DNA from: Luzula sylvatica
Lineage: Eukaryota > Streptophyta > Magnoliopsida > Poales > Juncaceae
Direction: 5' to 3'
Assembly: GCA_946800325.1 (NCBI GenBank)
Contig: OX326961.1
Span: 41,113,543-41,177,542, forward strand
Length of the DNA: 64,000 nucleotides
Notes under the pieces: generated by a model
What the model saw: only the letters and a program-made list of their open reading frames with translations
Told to the model about the DNA's origin: nothing
Databases searched by the model: none
Position numbers and translations under genes: made by a program
In this document: positions 54,601 through 64,000 of the stretch, piece after piece
Numbering within the stretch: position 1 is the first letter of the stretch
Layout of the letters: each line of letters starts with the position of its first letter

Positions 54601-56264
54601 ACAAAAAGGTACGATACAAATGATCTAAAAACACGTTATTTGAACTCCTCAAAGCGTTAAAAGCTTGTTTTGAATCGAAACTCAAACTTTCTTAGTGTTT
54701 ATGAAATTTCGTGAAAAGTTATGTAGTAAAAGATACGATACAAATGATCTAAAACATGTTATTTGAACTCCTCAAAGCGTTAAAATCTTGTTTTGAATCG
54801 AAAAACAAACTTTCTTAGTGTTTGTGAAATTTGGTGAAAAGTTATGTAGTAAAAGATACGATACAAAGGATCTAAAAACACGTTATTTGAACTCCTCAAA
54901 GCGTTAAAATCTTGTTTTGAATCGAAAAACAAACTTTCTTAGTGTTTGTGAAATTTGGTGAAAAGTTATGTAGTAAAAGATACGATACAAATGATCTAGA
55001 AACACGTTATTTGAACTCCTCAAAGCGTTAAAATCTTGTTTTGAATCGAAAAACAAACTTTCTTAGTGTTTGTGAAATTTGGTGAAAAGTTATGTAGTAA
55101 AAGATACGATACAAAGGATCTAAAAACACGTTATTTGAACTCCTCAAAGCGTTAAAATCTTGTTTTGAATCGAAAAACAAACTTTCTTAGTGTTTGTGAA
55201 ATTTGGTGAAAAGTTATGTACTAAAAGATACGATACAAATGATCTAGAAACACGTTATTTGAACTCCTCAAAGCGTTAAAAGCTTGTTTTGAATCGAAAC
55301 ACAAACTTTCTTAGTGTTTGTGAAATTTCGTGAAAAGTTATGTAGTAAAAGATACGATACAAAGGATCTAAAAACACGTTATTTGAACTCCTCAAAGCGT
55401 TAAAATCTTGTTTTGAATCGAAAAACAAACTTTCTTAGTGTTTGTGAAATTTGGTGATAAGTTATGTAGTAAAAGATACGATACAAATGATCTTAAAACA
55501 CGTTATTTGAACTCGTCAAAGCGTTAAAATCTTGTTTTGAATCGAAAAACAAACTTTCTTAGTGTTTGTGAAATTTGGTGAAAAGTTATGTGGTAAAAGA
55601 TACGGTACAAATGATCTAAAAACACGTTATTTGAACTCCTCAAAGCGTTAAAATCTTGTTTTGAATCGAAAAACAAACTATGTTAGTGTTTGTGAAATTT
55701 GGTGAAAAGTTATGTACTAAAAGGTACGATACAAATGATCTTAAAACACGTTATTTGAACTCCTCAAAGCGTTAAAAGCTTGTTTTGAATCGAAACTCAA
55801 ACTTTCTTAGTGTTTGTGAAATTTCGTGAAAAGTTATGTAGTAAAAGATACGATACAAATGATCTAAAACATGTTATTTGAACTCCTCAAAGCGTTAAAA
55901 TCTTGTTTTGAATCGAAAAACAAACTTTCTTAGTGTTTGTGAAATTTGGTGAATAGTTATGTAGTAAAAGATACGATACAAAGGATCTAAAAACACGTTA
56001 TTTGAACTCCTCAAAGCGTTAAAATCTTGTTTTGAATCGAAAAACAAACTTTCTTAGTGTTTGTGAAATTTGGTGAAAAGTTACGTAGTAAAAGATACGA
56101 TACAAATGATCTACAAACATGTTATTTGAACTACTCAAAGCGTTAAAATCTTGTTTTGAATCGAAAAACAAACTTTCTTAGTGTTTGTGAAATTTGGAGA
56201 AATGTTACGTAGTAAAAGATACGATACAAATGATCTTAAAACACGTTATTTGAACTACTCAAAG

Positions 56265-57751
56265 TGTTAAAATCTTGTTTTGAATCGAAAAACAAACTTT
56301 CTTAGTGTTTGTGAAATTCGGTGAAAAGTTATGTAGTAAAAGATACGGTACAAATGATCTAAAAACACGTTATTTGAGCTCCTCAAAGCGTTAAAATCTT
56401 GTTTAGAATCGAAAAACAAACTATCTTAGTGTTTGTGAAATTTGGTGAAAAGTTATGTACTAAAAGATACGATACAAATGATCTTAAAACACGTTATTTG
56501 AACTCGTCAAAGCGTTAAAATCTTGGTTTGAATCTAAAAACAAACTATCTTAGTGTTTGTGAAATTTGGTGAAAAGTTATGTACTGAAAGATACGATACA
56601 AATGATCTAGAAACACGTTATTTGAACTCCTCAAAGCGTTAAAAGCTTGTTTTGAATCGAAACACAAACTTTCTTAGTGTTTGTGAAATTTCGTGAAAAG
56701 TTATGTAGTAAAAGATACGATACAAAGGATCTAAAAACACGTTATTTGAACTCCTCAAAACGTTAAAATCTTGTTTTGAATCGAAAAACAAACTTTCTTA
56801 GTGTTTGTGAAATTTGGTGATAAGTTATGTAGTAAAAGATACGATACAAATGATCTTAAAACACGTTATTTGACCTCGTCAAAGCGTTAAAATCTTGTTT
56901 TGAATCGAAAAACAAACTTTCTTAGTGTTTGTGAAATTTGGTGAAAAGTTATGTGGTAAAAGATACGGTACAAATGATCTAAAAACACGTTATTTGAACT
57001 CCTCAAAGCGTTAAAATCTTGTTTTGAATCGAAAAACAAACTATGTTAGTGTTTGTGAAATTCGGTGAAAAGTTATGTACAAAAAGGTACGATACAAATG
57101 ATCTAAAAACACGTTATTTGAACTCCTCAAAGCGTTAAAAGCTTGTTTTGAATCGAAACTCAAACTTTCTTAGTGTTTGTGAAATTTCGTGAAAAGTTAT
57201 GTAGTAAAAGATACGATACAAATGATCTAAAACATGTTATTTGAACTCCTCAAAGCGTTAAAATCTTGTTTTGAATCGAAAAACAAACTTTCTTAGTGTT
57301 TGTGAAATTTGGTGAATAGTTATGTAGTAAAAGATACGATACAAAGGATATAAAAACACGTTATTTGAACTCCTCAAAGCGTTAAAATCTTGTTTTGAAT
57401 CGAAAAACAAACTTTCTTAGTGTTTGTGAAATTTGGTGAATAGTTATGTAGTAAAAGATACGATACAAAGGATCTAAAAACACGTTATTTGAACTCCTCA
57501 AAGCGTTAAAATCTTGTTTTGAATCGAAAAACAAACTTTCTTAGTGTTTGTGAAATTTGGTGAAAAGTTACGTAGTAAAAGATACGATACAAATGATCTA
57601 CAAACATGTTATTTGAACTACTCAAAGCGTTAAAATCTTGTTTTGAATCGAAAAACAAACTTTCTTAGTGTTTGTGAAATTTGGAGAAAAGTTACGTAGT
57701 AAAAGATACGATACAAATGATCTTAAAACACGTTATTTGAACTACTCAAAG
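56265..57751 (+). repeat. 12-mer HOR, copy 1 (1,487 bp)
   Basis: F G R D O' Q L' M N N J K: the 11-mer with a doubled N. The first N carries ggatata. F starts with tgtt instead of cgtt, and the same change recurs 1,487 bp later at 57,752. The same order is present from 41,394, as part of the 14.87 kb repeat. Confidence 0.8.
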
Positions 57752-58371
57752 TGTTAAAATCTTGTTTTGAATCGAAAAACAAACTTTCTTAGTGTTTGTG
57801 AAATTCGGTGAAAAGTTATGTAGTAAAAGATACGGTACAAATGATCTAAAAACACGTTATTTGAGCTCCTCAAAGCGTTAAAATCTTGTTTAGAATCGAA
57901 AAACAAACTATCTTAGTGTTTGTGAAATTTGGTGAAAAGTTATGTACTAAAAGATACGATACAAATGATCTTAAAACACGTTATTTGAACTCGTCAAAGC
58001 GTTAAAATCTTGTTTTGAATCTAAAAACAAACTATCTTAGTGTTTGTGAAATTTGGTGAAAAGTTATGTACTGAAAGATACGATACAAATGATCTAGAAA
58101 CACGTTATTTGAACTCCTCAAAGCGTTAAAAGCTTGTTTTGAATCGAAACACAAACTTTCTTAGTGTTTGTGAAATTTCGTGAAAAGTTATGTAGTAAAA
58201 GATACGATACAAAGGATCTAAAAACACGTTATTTGAACTCCTCAAAACGTTAAAATCTTGTTTTGAATCGAAAAACAAACTTTCTTAGTGTTTGTGAAAT
58301 TTGGTGATAAGTTATGTAGTAAAAGATACGATACAAATGATCTTAAAACACGTTATTTGACCTCATCAAAG
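57752..58371 (+). repeat. 12-mer HOR, truncated copy 2
   Basis: F G R D O', then the order breaks at two successive hybrid monomers. The O' ends in cctcatc, a private change. Confidence 0.75.
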
Positions 58372-58495
58372 CGTTAAAATCTTGTTTTGAATCGAAAAAC
58401 AAACTTTCTTAGTGTTTGTGAAATTTGGTGAAAAGTTATGTACAAAAAGGTACGATACAAATGATCTAAAAACACGTTATTTGAACTCCTCAAAG
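58372..58495 (+). repeat. Hybrid Q/L' monomer
   Basis: The left half has Q-type ctttctt at 33-39. From phase 72 (58,443) it is L' (acaaaaaggtac). The exchange in 58,408-58,442 removed about one monomer. Confidence 0.8.
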
Positions 58496-58619
58496 CGTTA
58501 AAAGCTTGTTTTGAATCGAAACTCAAACTTTCTTAGTGTTTGTGAAAATCGGTGAAAAGTTATGTAGTAAAAGATACGGTACAAATGATCTAAAAACACG
58601 TTATTTGAGCTCCTCAAAG
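58496..58619 (+). repeat. Hybrid M/F monomer with a changed base at the junction
   Basis: M-type up to 28 T (58,523), F-type from 55 C (58,550) to the SacI form. Because the M-type one-base deletion lies in the F-derived half, the monomer is 124 bp. Base 58,548 (phase 53) is A where both parents have T. Confidence 0.8.
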
Positions 58620-58743
58620 CGTTAAAATCTTGTTTAGAATCGAAAAACAAACTATCTTAGTGTTTGTGAAATTTGGTGAAAAGTTATGTACTAAAAGATA
58701 CGATACAAATGATCTTAAAACACGTTATTTGAACTCGTCAAAG

Positions 58744-60974
58744 CGTTAAAATCTTGTTTTGAATCTAAAAACAAACTTTCTTAGTGTTTGTGAAATTTTG
58801 TGACAAGTTACGTGGTAAAAGATACGATACAAATGATCTACAAACACGTTATTTGAACTCCCCACAGCGTTAAAATCTTGTTTTGAATCGAAAAACAAAC
58901 TATCTTAGTGTTTGTGAAATTTGGTGAAAAGTTATGTACGAAAAGATACGATACAAATGATCTAAAAACACGTCATTTGAGCTCCTCAAAGCGTTAAAAG
59001 CTTGTTTTGAATCGAAAAACAAACTTTCTTAGTGTTTGTGATATTTGGTGATAAGTTATGTAGTAAAAGATACGATACAAATGATCTTAAAACACGTTAT
59101 TTGAACTCGTGAAAGCGTTAAAATCTTGTTTTGAATCGAAAAACAAACTTTCTTATTGTTTGTGAAATTTGGTGAAAAGATCTGTAGTAAAAGATACGAT
59201 ACAAATGATCTTAAAACACGTTATTTGAACTCGTCAAAGCGTTAAAATCTTGTTTTGAATCGAAAAACAAACTTTCTTAGTGTTTGTGAAATTTGGTGAA
59301 AAGTTATGTGGTAAAAGATACGATACAAATGATCTAGAAACACGTTATTTGAACTCCTCAAAGCGTTAAAATCTTGTTTTGAATCGAAAAACAAACTATC
59401 TTAGTGTTTGTGAAATTTGGTGAAAAGTTATGTACTAAAAGATACGATACAAATGATCTAGAAACACGTTATTTGAACTCCTCAAAGCGTTAAAAGCTTG
59501 TTTTGAATCGAAACACAAACTTTCTTAGTGTTTGTGAAATTTCGTGAAAAGTTATGTAGTAAAAGATACGATACAAAGGATCTAAAAACAGGTTATTTGA
59601 ACTCCTCAAAGCGTTAAAATCTTGTTTTGAATCGAAAAACAAACTTTCTTAGTGTTTGTGAAATTTGGAGAGAAGTTACGTACTAAAAGATACGATACAA
59701 ATGATCTTAAAACACGTTATTTGAACTACTCAAAGCGTTAAAATCTTGTTTTGAATCGAAAAACAAACTTTCTTAGTGTTTGTGAAATTCGGTGAAAAGT
59801 TATGTAGTAAAAGATACGGTACAAATGATCTAAAAACACGTTATTTGAGCTCCTCAAAGCGTTAAAATCTTGTTTAGAATCGAAAAACAAACTATCTTAG
59901 TGTTTGTGAAATTTGGTGAAAAGTTATGTACTAAAAGATACGATACAAATGATCTTAAAACACGTTATTTGAACTCGTCAAAGCGTTAAAATCTTGTTTT
60001 GAATCTAAAAACAAACTTTCTTAGTGTTTGTGAAATTTTGTGAAAAGTTACGTGGTAAAAGATACGATACAAATGATCTACAGACACGTTATTTGAACTC
60101 CTCACAGCGTTAAAATCTTGTTTTGAATCGAAAAACAAACTATCTTAGTGTTTGTGAAATTTGGTGAAAAGTTATGTAGTAAAAGATACGATACAAAGGA
60201 TCTAAAAACACGTTATTTGAACTCCTCAAAGCGTTAAAATCTTGTTTTGAATCGAAAAACAAACTTTCTTGGTGTTTGTGAAATTTGGTGAAAAGTTACG
60301 TAGTAAAAGATACGATACAAATGATCTACAAACATGTTATTTGAACTACTCAAAGCGTTAAAATCTTGTTTTGAATCGAAAAACAAACTTTCTTAGTGTT
60401 TGTGAAATTTGGAGAAAAGTTACGTAGTAAAAGATACGATACAAATGATCTTAAAACACGTTATTTGAACTACTCAAAGAGTTAAAATCTTGTTTTGAAT
60501 CGAAAAACAAACTATGTTAGTGTTTGTGAAATTTGGTGAAAAGTTATGTACTAAAAGGTACGATACAAATGATCTAAAAACACGTTATTTGAACTCCTCA
60601 AAGCGTTAAAAGCTTGTTTTGAATCGAAACTCAAACTTTCTTAGTGTTTGTGAAATTTCGTGAAAAGTTATGTAGTAAAAGATACGATACAAATGATCTA
60701 AAACATGTTATTTGAACTCCTCAAAGCGTTAAAATCTTGTTTTGAATCGAAAAACAAACTTTCTTAGTGTTTGTGAAATTTGGTGAATAGTTATGTAGTA
60801 AAAGATACGATACAAAGGATCTAAAAACACGTTATTTGAACTCCTCAAAGCGTTAAAATCTTGTTTTGAATCGAAAAACAAACTTTCTTAGTGTTTGTGA
60901 AATTTGGTGATAACTTATGTAGTAAAAGATACGATACAAATGATCTTAAAACACGTTATTTGAACTCGTCAAAG
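58744..60974 (+). repeat. 18-monomer tandem unit, copy 1 (2,231 bp)
   Basis: H, I variant (gtacg), S, then A to O. Markers 2,231 bp apart are the cccc change (58,860 and 61,091), gagagaag (about 59,668 and 61,899), and aaagagtt (60,476 and 62,707). The unit contains a complete 15-mer at 59,116-60,974. Confidence 0.88.
59116..60974 (+). repeat. Complete 15-mer HOR (A to O), copy at 59.1 kb
   Basis: A to O, 1,859 bp. E ends in cgttat where older copies have cgtcat. It lacks the ggttc, aactaac and tattg markers of the 27-47 kb subfamily, so it belongs with the 12.1 kb copy or an outside lineage. Confidence 0.85.
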
Positions 60975-61098
60975 CGTTAAAATCTTGTTTTGAATCGAAA
61001 AACAAACTTTCTTAGTGTTTGTGAAATTTTGTGACAAGTTACGTGGTAAAAGATACGATACAAATGATCTACAAACACGTTATTTGAACTCCCCACAG
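60975..61098 (+). repeat. Hybrid Q/H monomer at 18-mer junction
   Basis: The left end has the normal G at phase 23 (60,997) where H has T. From phase 56 (T at 61,030) it is H, with the rare gtgacaag seen also near 58,803. The exchange lies in 60,997-61,030. Q is the expected left parent because Q follows O at 63,206. Confidence 0.8.
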
Positions 61099-61346
61099 CG
61101 TTAAAATCTTGTTTTGAATCGAAAAACAAACTATCTTAGTGTTTGTGAAATTTGGTGAAAAGTTATGTACGAAAAGATACGATACAAATGATCTAAAAAC
61201 ACGTCATTTGAGCTCCTCAAAGCGTTAAAAGCTTGTTTTGAATCGAAAAACAAACTTTCTTAGTGTTTGTGATATTTGGTGATAAGTTATGTAGTAAAAG
61301 ATACGATACAAATGATCTTAGAACACGTTATTTGAACTCGTGAAAG

Positions 61347-63205
61347 CGTTAAAATCTTGTTTTGAATCGAAAAACAAACTTTCTTATTGTTTGTGAAATT
61401 TGGTGAAAAGATCTGTAGTAAAAGATACGATACAAATGATCTTAAAACACGTTATTTGAACTCGTCAAAGCGTTAAAATCTTGTTTTGAATCGAAAAACA
61501 AACTTTCTTAGTGTTTGTGAAATTTGGTGAAAAGTTATGTGGTAAAAGATACGATACAAATGATCTAGAAACACGTTTTTTGAACTCCTCAAAGCGTTAA
61601 AATCTTGTTTTGAATCGAAAAACAAACTATCTTAGTGTTTGTGAAATTTGGTGAAAAGTTATGTACTAAAAGATACGATACAAATGATCTAGAAACACGT
61701 TATTTGAACTCCTCAAAGCGTTAAAAGCTTGTTTTGAATCGAAACACAAACTTTCTTAGTGTTTGTGAAATTTCGTGAAAAGTTATGTAGTAAAAGATAC
61801 GATACAAAGGATCTAAAAACAGGTTATTTGAACTCCTCAAAGCGTTAAAATCTTGTTTTGAATCGAAAAACAAACTTTCTTAGTGTTTGTGAAATTTGGA
61901 GAGAAGTTACGTACTAAAAGATACGATACAAATGATCTTAAAACACGTTATTTGAACTACTCAAAGCGTTAAAATCTTGTTTTGAATCGAAAAACAAACT
62001 TTCTTAGTGTTTGTGAAATTCGGTGAAAAGTTATGTAGTAAAAGATACGGTACAAATGATCTAAAAACACGTTATTTGAGCTCCTCAAAGCGTTAAAATC
62101 TTGTTTAGAATCGAAAAACAAACTATCTTAGTGTTTGTGAAATTTGGTGAAAAGTTATGTACTAAAAGATACGATACAAATGATCTTAAAACACGTTATT
62201 TGAACTCGTCAAAGCGTTAAAATCTTGTTTTGAATCTAAAAACAAACTTTCTTAGTGTTTGTGAAATTTTGTGAAAAGTTACGTGGTAAAAGATACGATA
62301 CAAATGATCTACAGACACGTTATTTGAACTCCTCACAGCGTTAAAATCTTGTTTTGAATCGAAAAACAAACTATCTTAGTGTTTGTGAAATTTGGTGAAA
62401 AGTTATGTAGTAAAAGATACGATACAAAGGATCTAAAAACACGTTATTTGAACTCCTCAAAGCGTTAAAATCTTGTTTTGAATCGAAAAACAAACTTTCT
62501 TGGTGTTTGTGAAATTTGGTGAAAAGTTACGTAGTAAAAGATACGATACAAATGATCTACAAACATGGTATTTGAACTACTCAAAGCGTTAAAATCTTGT
62601 TTTGAATCGAAAAACAAACTTTCTTAGTGTTTGTGAAATTTGGAGAAAAGTTACGTAGTAAAAGATACGATACAAATGATCTTAAAACACGTTATTTGAA
62701 CTACTCAAAGAGTTAAAATCTTGTTTTGAATCGAAAAACAAACTATGTTAGTGTTTGTGAAATTTGGTGAAAAGTTATGTACTAAAAGGTACGATACAAA
62801 TGATCTAAAAACACGTTATTTGAACTCCTCAAAGCGTTAAAAGCTTGTTTTGAATCGAAACTCAAACTTTCTTAGTGTTTGTGAAATTTCGTGAAAAGTT
62901 ATGTAGTAAAAGATACGATACAAATGATCTAAAACATGTTATTTGAACTCCTCAAAGCGTTAAAATCTTGTTTTGAATCGAAAAACAAACTTTCTTAGTG
63001 TTTGTGAAATTTGGTGAATAGTTATGTAGTAAAAGATACGATACAAAGGATCTAAAAACACGTTATTTGAACTCCTCAAAGCGTTAAAATCTTGTTTTGA
63101 ATCGAAAAACAAACTTTCTTAGTGTTTGTGAAATTTGGTGATAACTTATGTAGTAAAAGATACGATACAAATGATCTTAAAACACGTTATTTGAACTCGT
63201 CAAAG
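61347..63205 (+). repeat. Complete 15-mer HOR (A to O), copy at 61.3 kb
   Basis: A to O, 1,859 bp, inside copy 2 of the 18-monomer unit. It is followed at 63,206 by Q L M N P O', the start of an 11-mer-type stretch like the one after the 27.3 kb block. Confidence 0.85.
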
Positions 63206-63948
63206 CGTTAAAATCTTGTTTTGAATCGAAAAACAAACTTTCTTAGTGTTTGTGAAATTTGGTGAAAAGTTATGTGGTAAAAGATACGGTACAAATGATC
63301 TAAAAACACGTTATTTGAACTCCTCAAAGCGTTAAAATCTTGTTTTGAATCGAAAAACAAACTATGTTAGTGTTTGTGAAATTTGGTGAAAAGTTATGTA
63401 CTAAAAGGTACGATACAAATGATCTAAAAACACGTTATTTGAACTCCTCAAAGCGTTAAAAGCTTGTTTTGAATCGAAACTCAAACTTTCTTAGTGTTTG
63501 TGAAATTTCGTGAAAAGTTATGTAGTAAAAGATACGATACAAATGATCTAAAACATGTTATTTGAACTCCTCAAAGCGTTAAAATCTTGTTTTGAATCGA
63601 AAAACAAACTTTCTTAGTGTTTGTGAAATTTGGTGAATAGTTATGTAGTAAAAGATACGATACAAAGGATCTAAAAACACGTTATTTGAACTCCTCAAAG
63701 CGTTAAAATCTTGTTTTGAATCGAAAAACAAACTTTCTTAGTGTTTGTGAAATTTGGTGAAAAGTTATGTACTAAAAGATACGATACAAATGATCTAGAA
63801 ACACGTTATTTGAACTCCTCAAAGCGTTAAAATCTTGTTTTGAATCGAAAAACAAACTTTCTTAGTGTTTGTGAAATTTGGTGATAAGTTATGTAGTAAA
63901 AGATACGATACAAATGATCTTAAAACACGTTATTTGAACTCGTCAAAG

Positions 63949-64000
63949 CGTTAAAATCTTGTTTTGAATCGAAAAACAAACTTTCTTAGTGTTTGTGAAA
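63949..64000 (+). repeat. Partial monomer cut by the window edge
   Basis: The first 52 bases of a monomer that matches the consensus. The array continues past the window. Confidence 0.95.

Larger units (their letters stand above)
51061..57751 (+). repeat. Second copy of the 36.2-42.9 kb block
   Basis: It starts exactly where a 14,871-bp unit beginning at 36,190 would end, as expected for a tandem duplication of 120 monomers. It then diverges after 54 monomers: at 57,752 there is an F monomer where the other copy has U (42,881). Confidence 0.85.
60975..63205 (+). repeat. 18-monomer tandem unit, copy 2 (2,231 bp)
   Basis: Adjacent duplicate of 58,744-60,974, opening with a Q/H hybrid. Private differences are ttagaac near 61,320, cgtttt near 61,578 and atggta near 62,567. 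Confidence 0.88.
1..64000 (+). repeat. 124-bp satellite array filling the window
   Basis: The same AT-rich 124-bp monomer recurs head to tail from the first base to the last with no inversion, transposon or unique DNA between copies. Following the junction tetramer cgtt gives 516 complete monomers plus a partial one. The total is 36 bases short of 516 x 124. That matches what I counted: 41 monomers of 123 bp (all type M, one A missing near phase 97-101) and 5 of 125 bp. The same tally balances separately in each of nine sub-intervals. In the consensus the + strand has stops at phases 4, 17, 39, 48, 58, 70, 73, 91, 96 and 111, and the - strand has them at 3, 38, 65, 95, 106 and 119, so coding is excluded in practice. 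Known biology: arrays this long and homogeneous are typical of eukaryotic centromeres and heterochromatin. A centromeric role here is inference. Confidence 0.98.

Noticed and set aside
1..64000. Protein-coding genes
   Set aside because: The consensus has stops in all six frames and 124 is not a multiple of 3, so frames rotate through every phase. The longest stop-free run in the consensus is about 111 nt on the + strand and about 159 nt on the - strand. Any slightly longer frame comes from a lost stop in a variant monomer.
1..64000. CRISPR array
   Set aside because: The repeats are contiguous with no unique spacers, and the 124-bp unit is far too long for a CRISPR repeat.
1..64000. Tandem 5S rRNA genes, suggested by a unit near 120 bp
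   Set aside because: The unit is about 28% G+C and I see no 5S internal promoter elements. There is no separate spacer.
1..64000. Telomeric or subtelomeric repeats
   Set aside because: No TTTAGGG, TTAGGG or similar short tandem motif was seen. The longest simple repeat is the double gatac pentamer inside each monomer.
1..64000. Transposon or retrotransposon insertion, common in plant centromeres
   Set aside because: The cgtt junctions continue at 123-125 bp spacing through the whole window, so no insertion is possible.

Overview
The whole 64 kb window is one uninterrupted satellite DNA array: a 124-bp monomer repeated head to tail, always in the same orientation. I count 516 complete monomers from base 1 plus a 52-base partial one at the right edge. 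The consensus is about 28% G+C (35 of 124 positions, counted by hand). I see no protein gene, RNA gene, transposon, CRISPR array or unique spacer. Stops fall in all six frames of the consensus, and because 124 is not a multiple of 3 each frame changes phase from monomer to monomer, so no frame stays open beyond about 160 nt. The sequence looks like eukaryotic centromeric or heterochromatic satellite. The length matches my memory of Lusy1, the 124-bp CENH3-associated satellite of the holocentric woodrush Luzula sylvatica, but I cannot compare the sequences, so the species is a hypothesis.
Phase 1 is the C of cgttaaaat. Monomers fall into recurring types, defined here by substitutions from the consensus. 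A: 41 T, BglII site near 63-68. B: 71 G with 98 G. C/P: 72 C with 98 G (XbaI). D: 9 G (HindIII), 27 C, 56 C, 91 G. E/K: 58 A with 68 C and 97 T (K usually ends 117 A). F: 55 C, 84 G, 114 G (SacI). G: 17 A, 35 A, 72 C, 97 T. H: 23 T, 56 T, 68 C, 122 C. I: 35 A, 91 G. J: often 40 G; 68 C, 98 C, 104 T. L: 35 A, 37 G, 72 C, 79 G (L' also has 73 A). M: 9 G, 27 C, 28 T, 56 C, and one A missing near 97-101 (123 bp). N: 62 T, 91 G. O: 61 T, 64 C, 97 T, 118 G; O' the same with 64 G. Q: 71 G, 84 G. R: 23 T, 35 A, 74 G, 98 G. S: 9 G, 61 T, 118 G, 120 G. T: 91 G only. U: 98 G only.
These types form two main higher-order repeats (HORs). One is a 15-mer of 1,859 bp (A to O), complete seven times. The other is an 11-mer of 1,363 bp (Q L M N J K F G R D O') with 9-, 10- and 12-monomer derivatives. 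Both share D, F, G, J, K, L, M and N.
Layout: 1-4 kb, mixed HORs with the most private mutations; 3,967-13,140, a 37-monomer unit twice; 12,769-19,954, a 29-monomer unit twice with a nested 10-mer duplication; 20.3-27.2 kb, a patchwork related to the preceding block; 26,647-37,800, a 45-monomer unit twice; 35,323-40,774, a 22-monomer unit twice; from 31,728, a 90-monomer segment that restarts at 42,881 and carries a 15-mer duplication; from 36,190, a 120-monomer segment that restarts at 51,061; 56-58.4 kb, a 12-mer duplication; 58,744-63,205, an 18-monomer unit twice. At many junctions one monomer is a hybrid of two types, which places the unequal crossover within roughly 10-60 bp. The window is therefore a readable record of nested tandem duplication.
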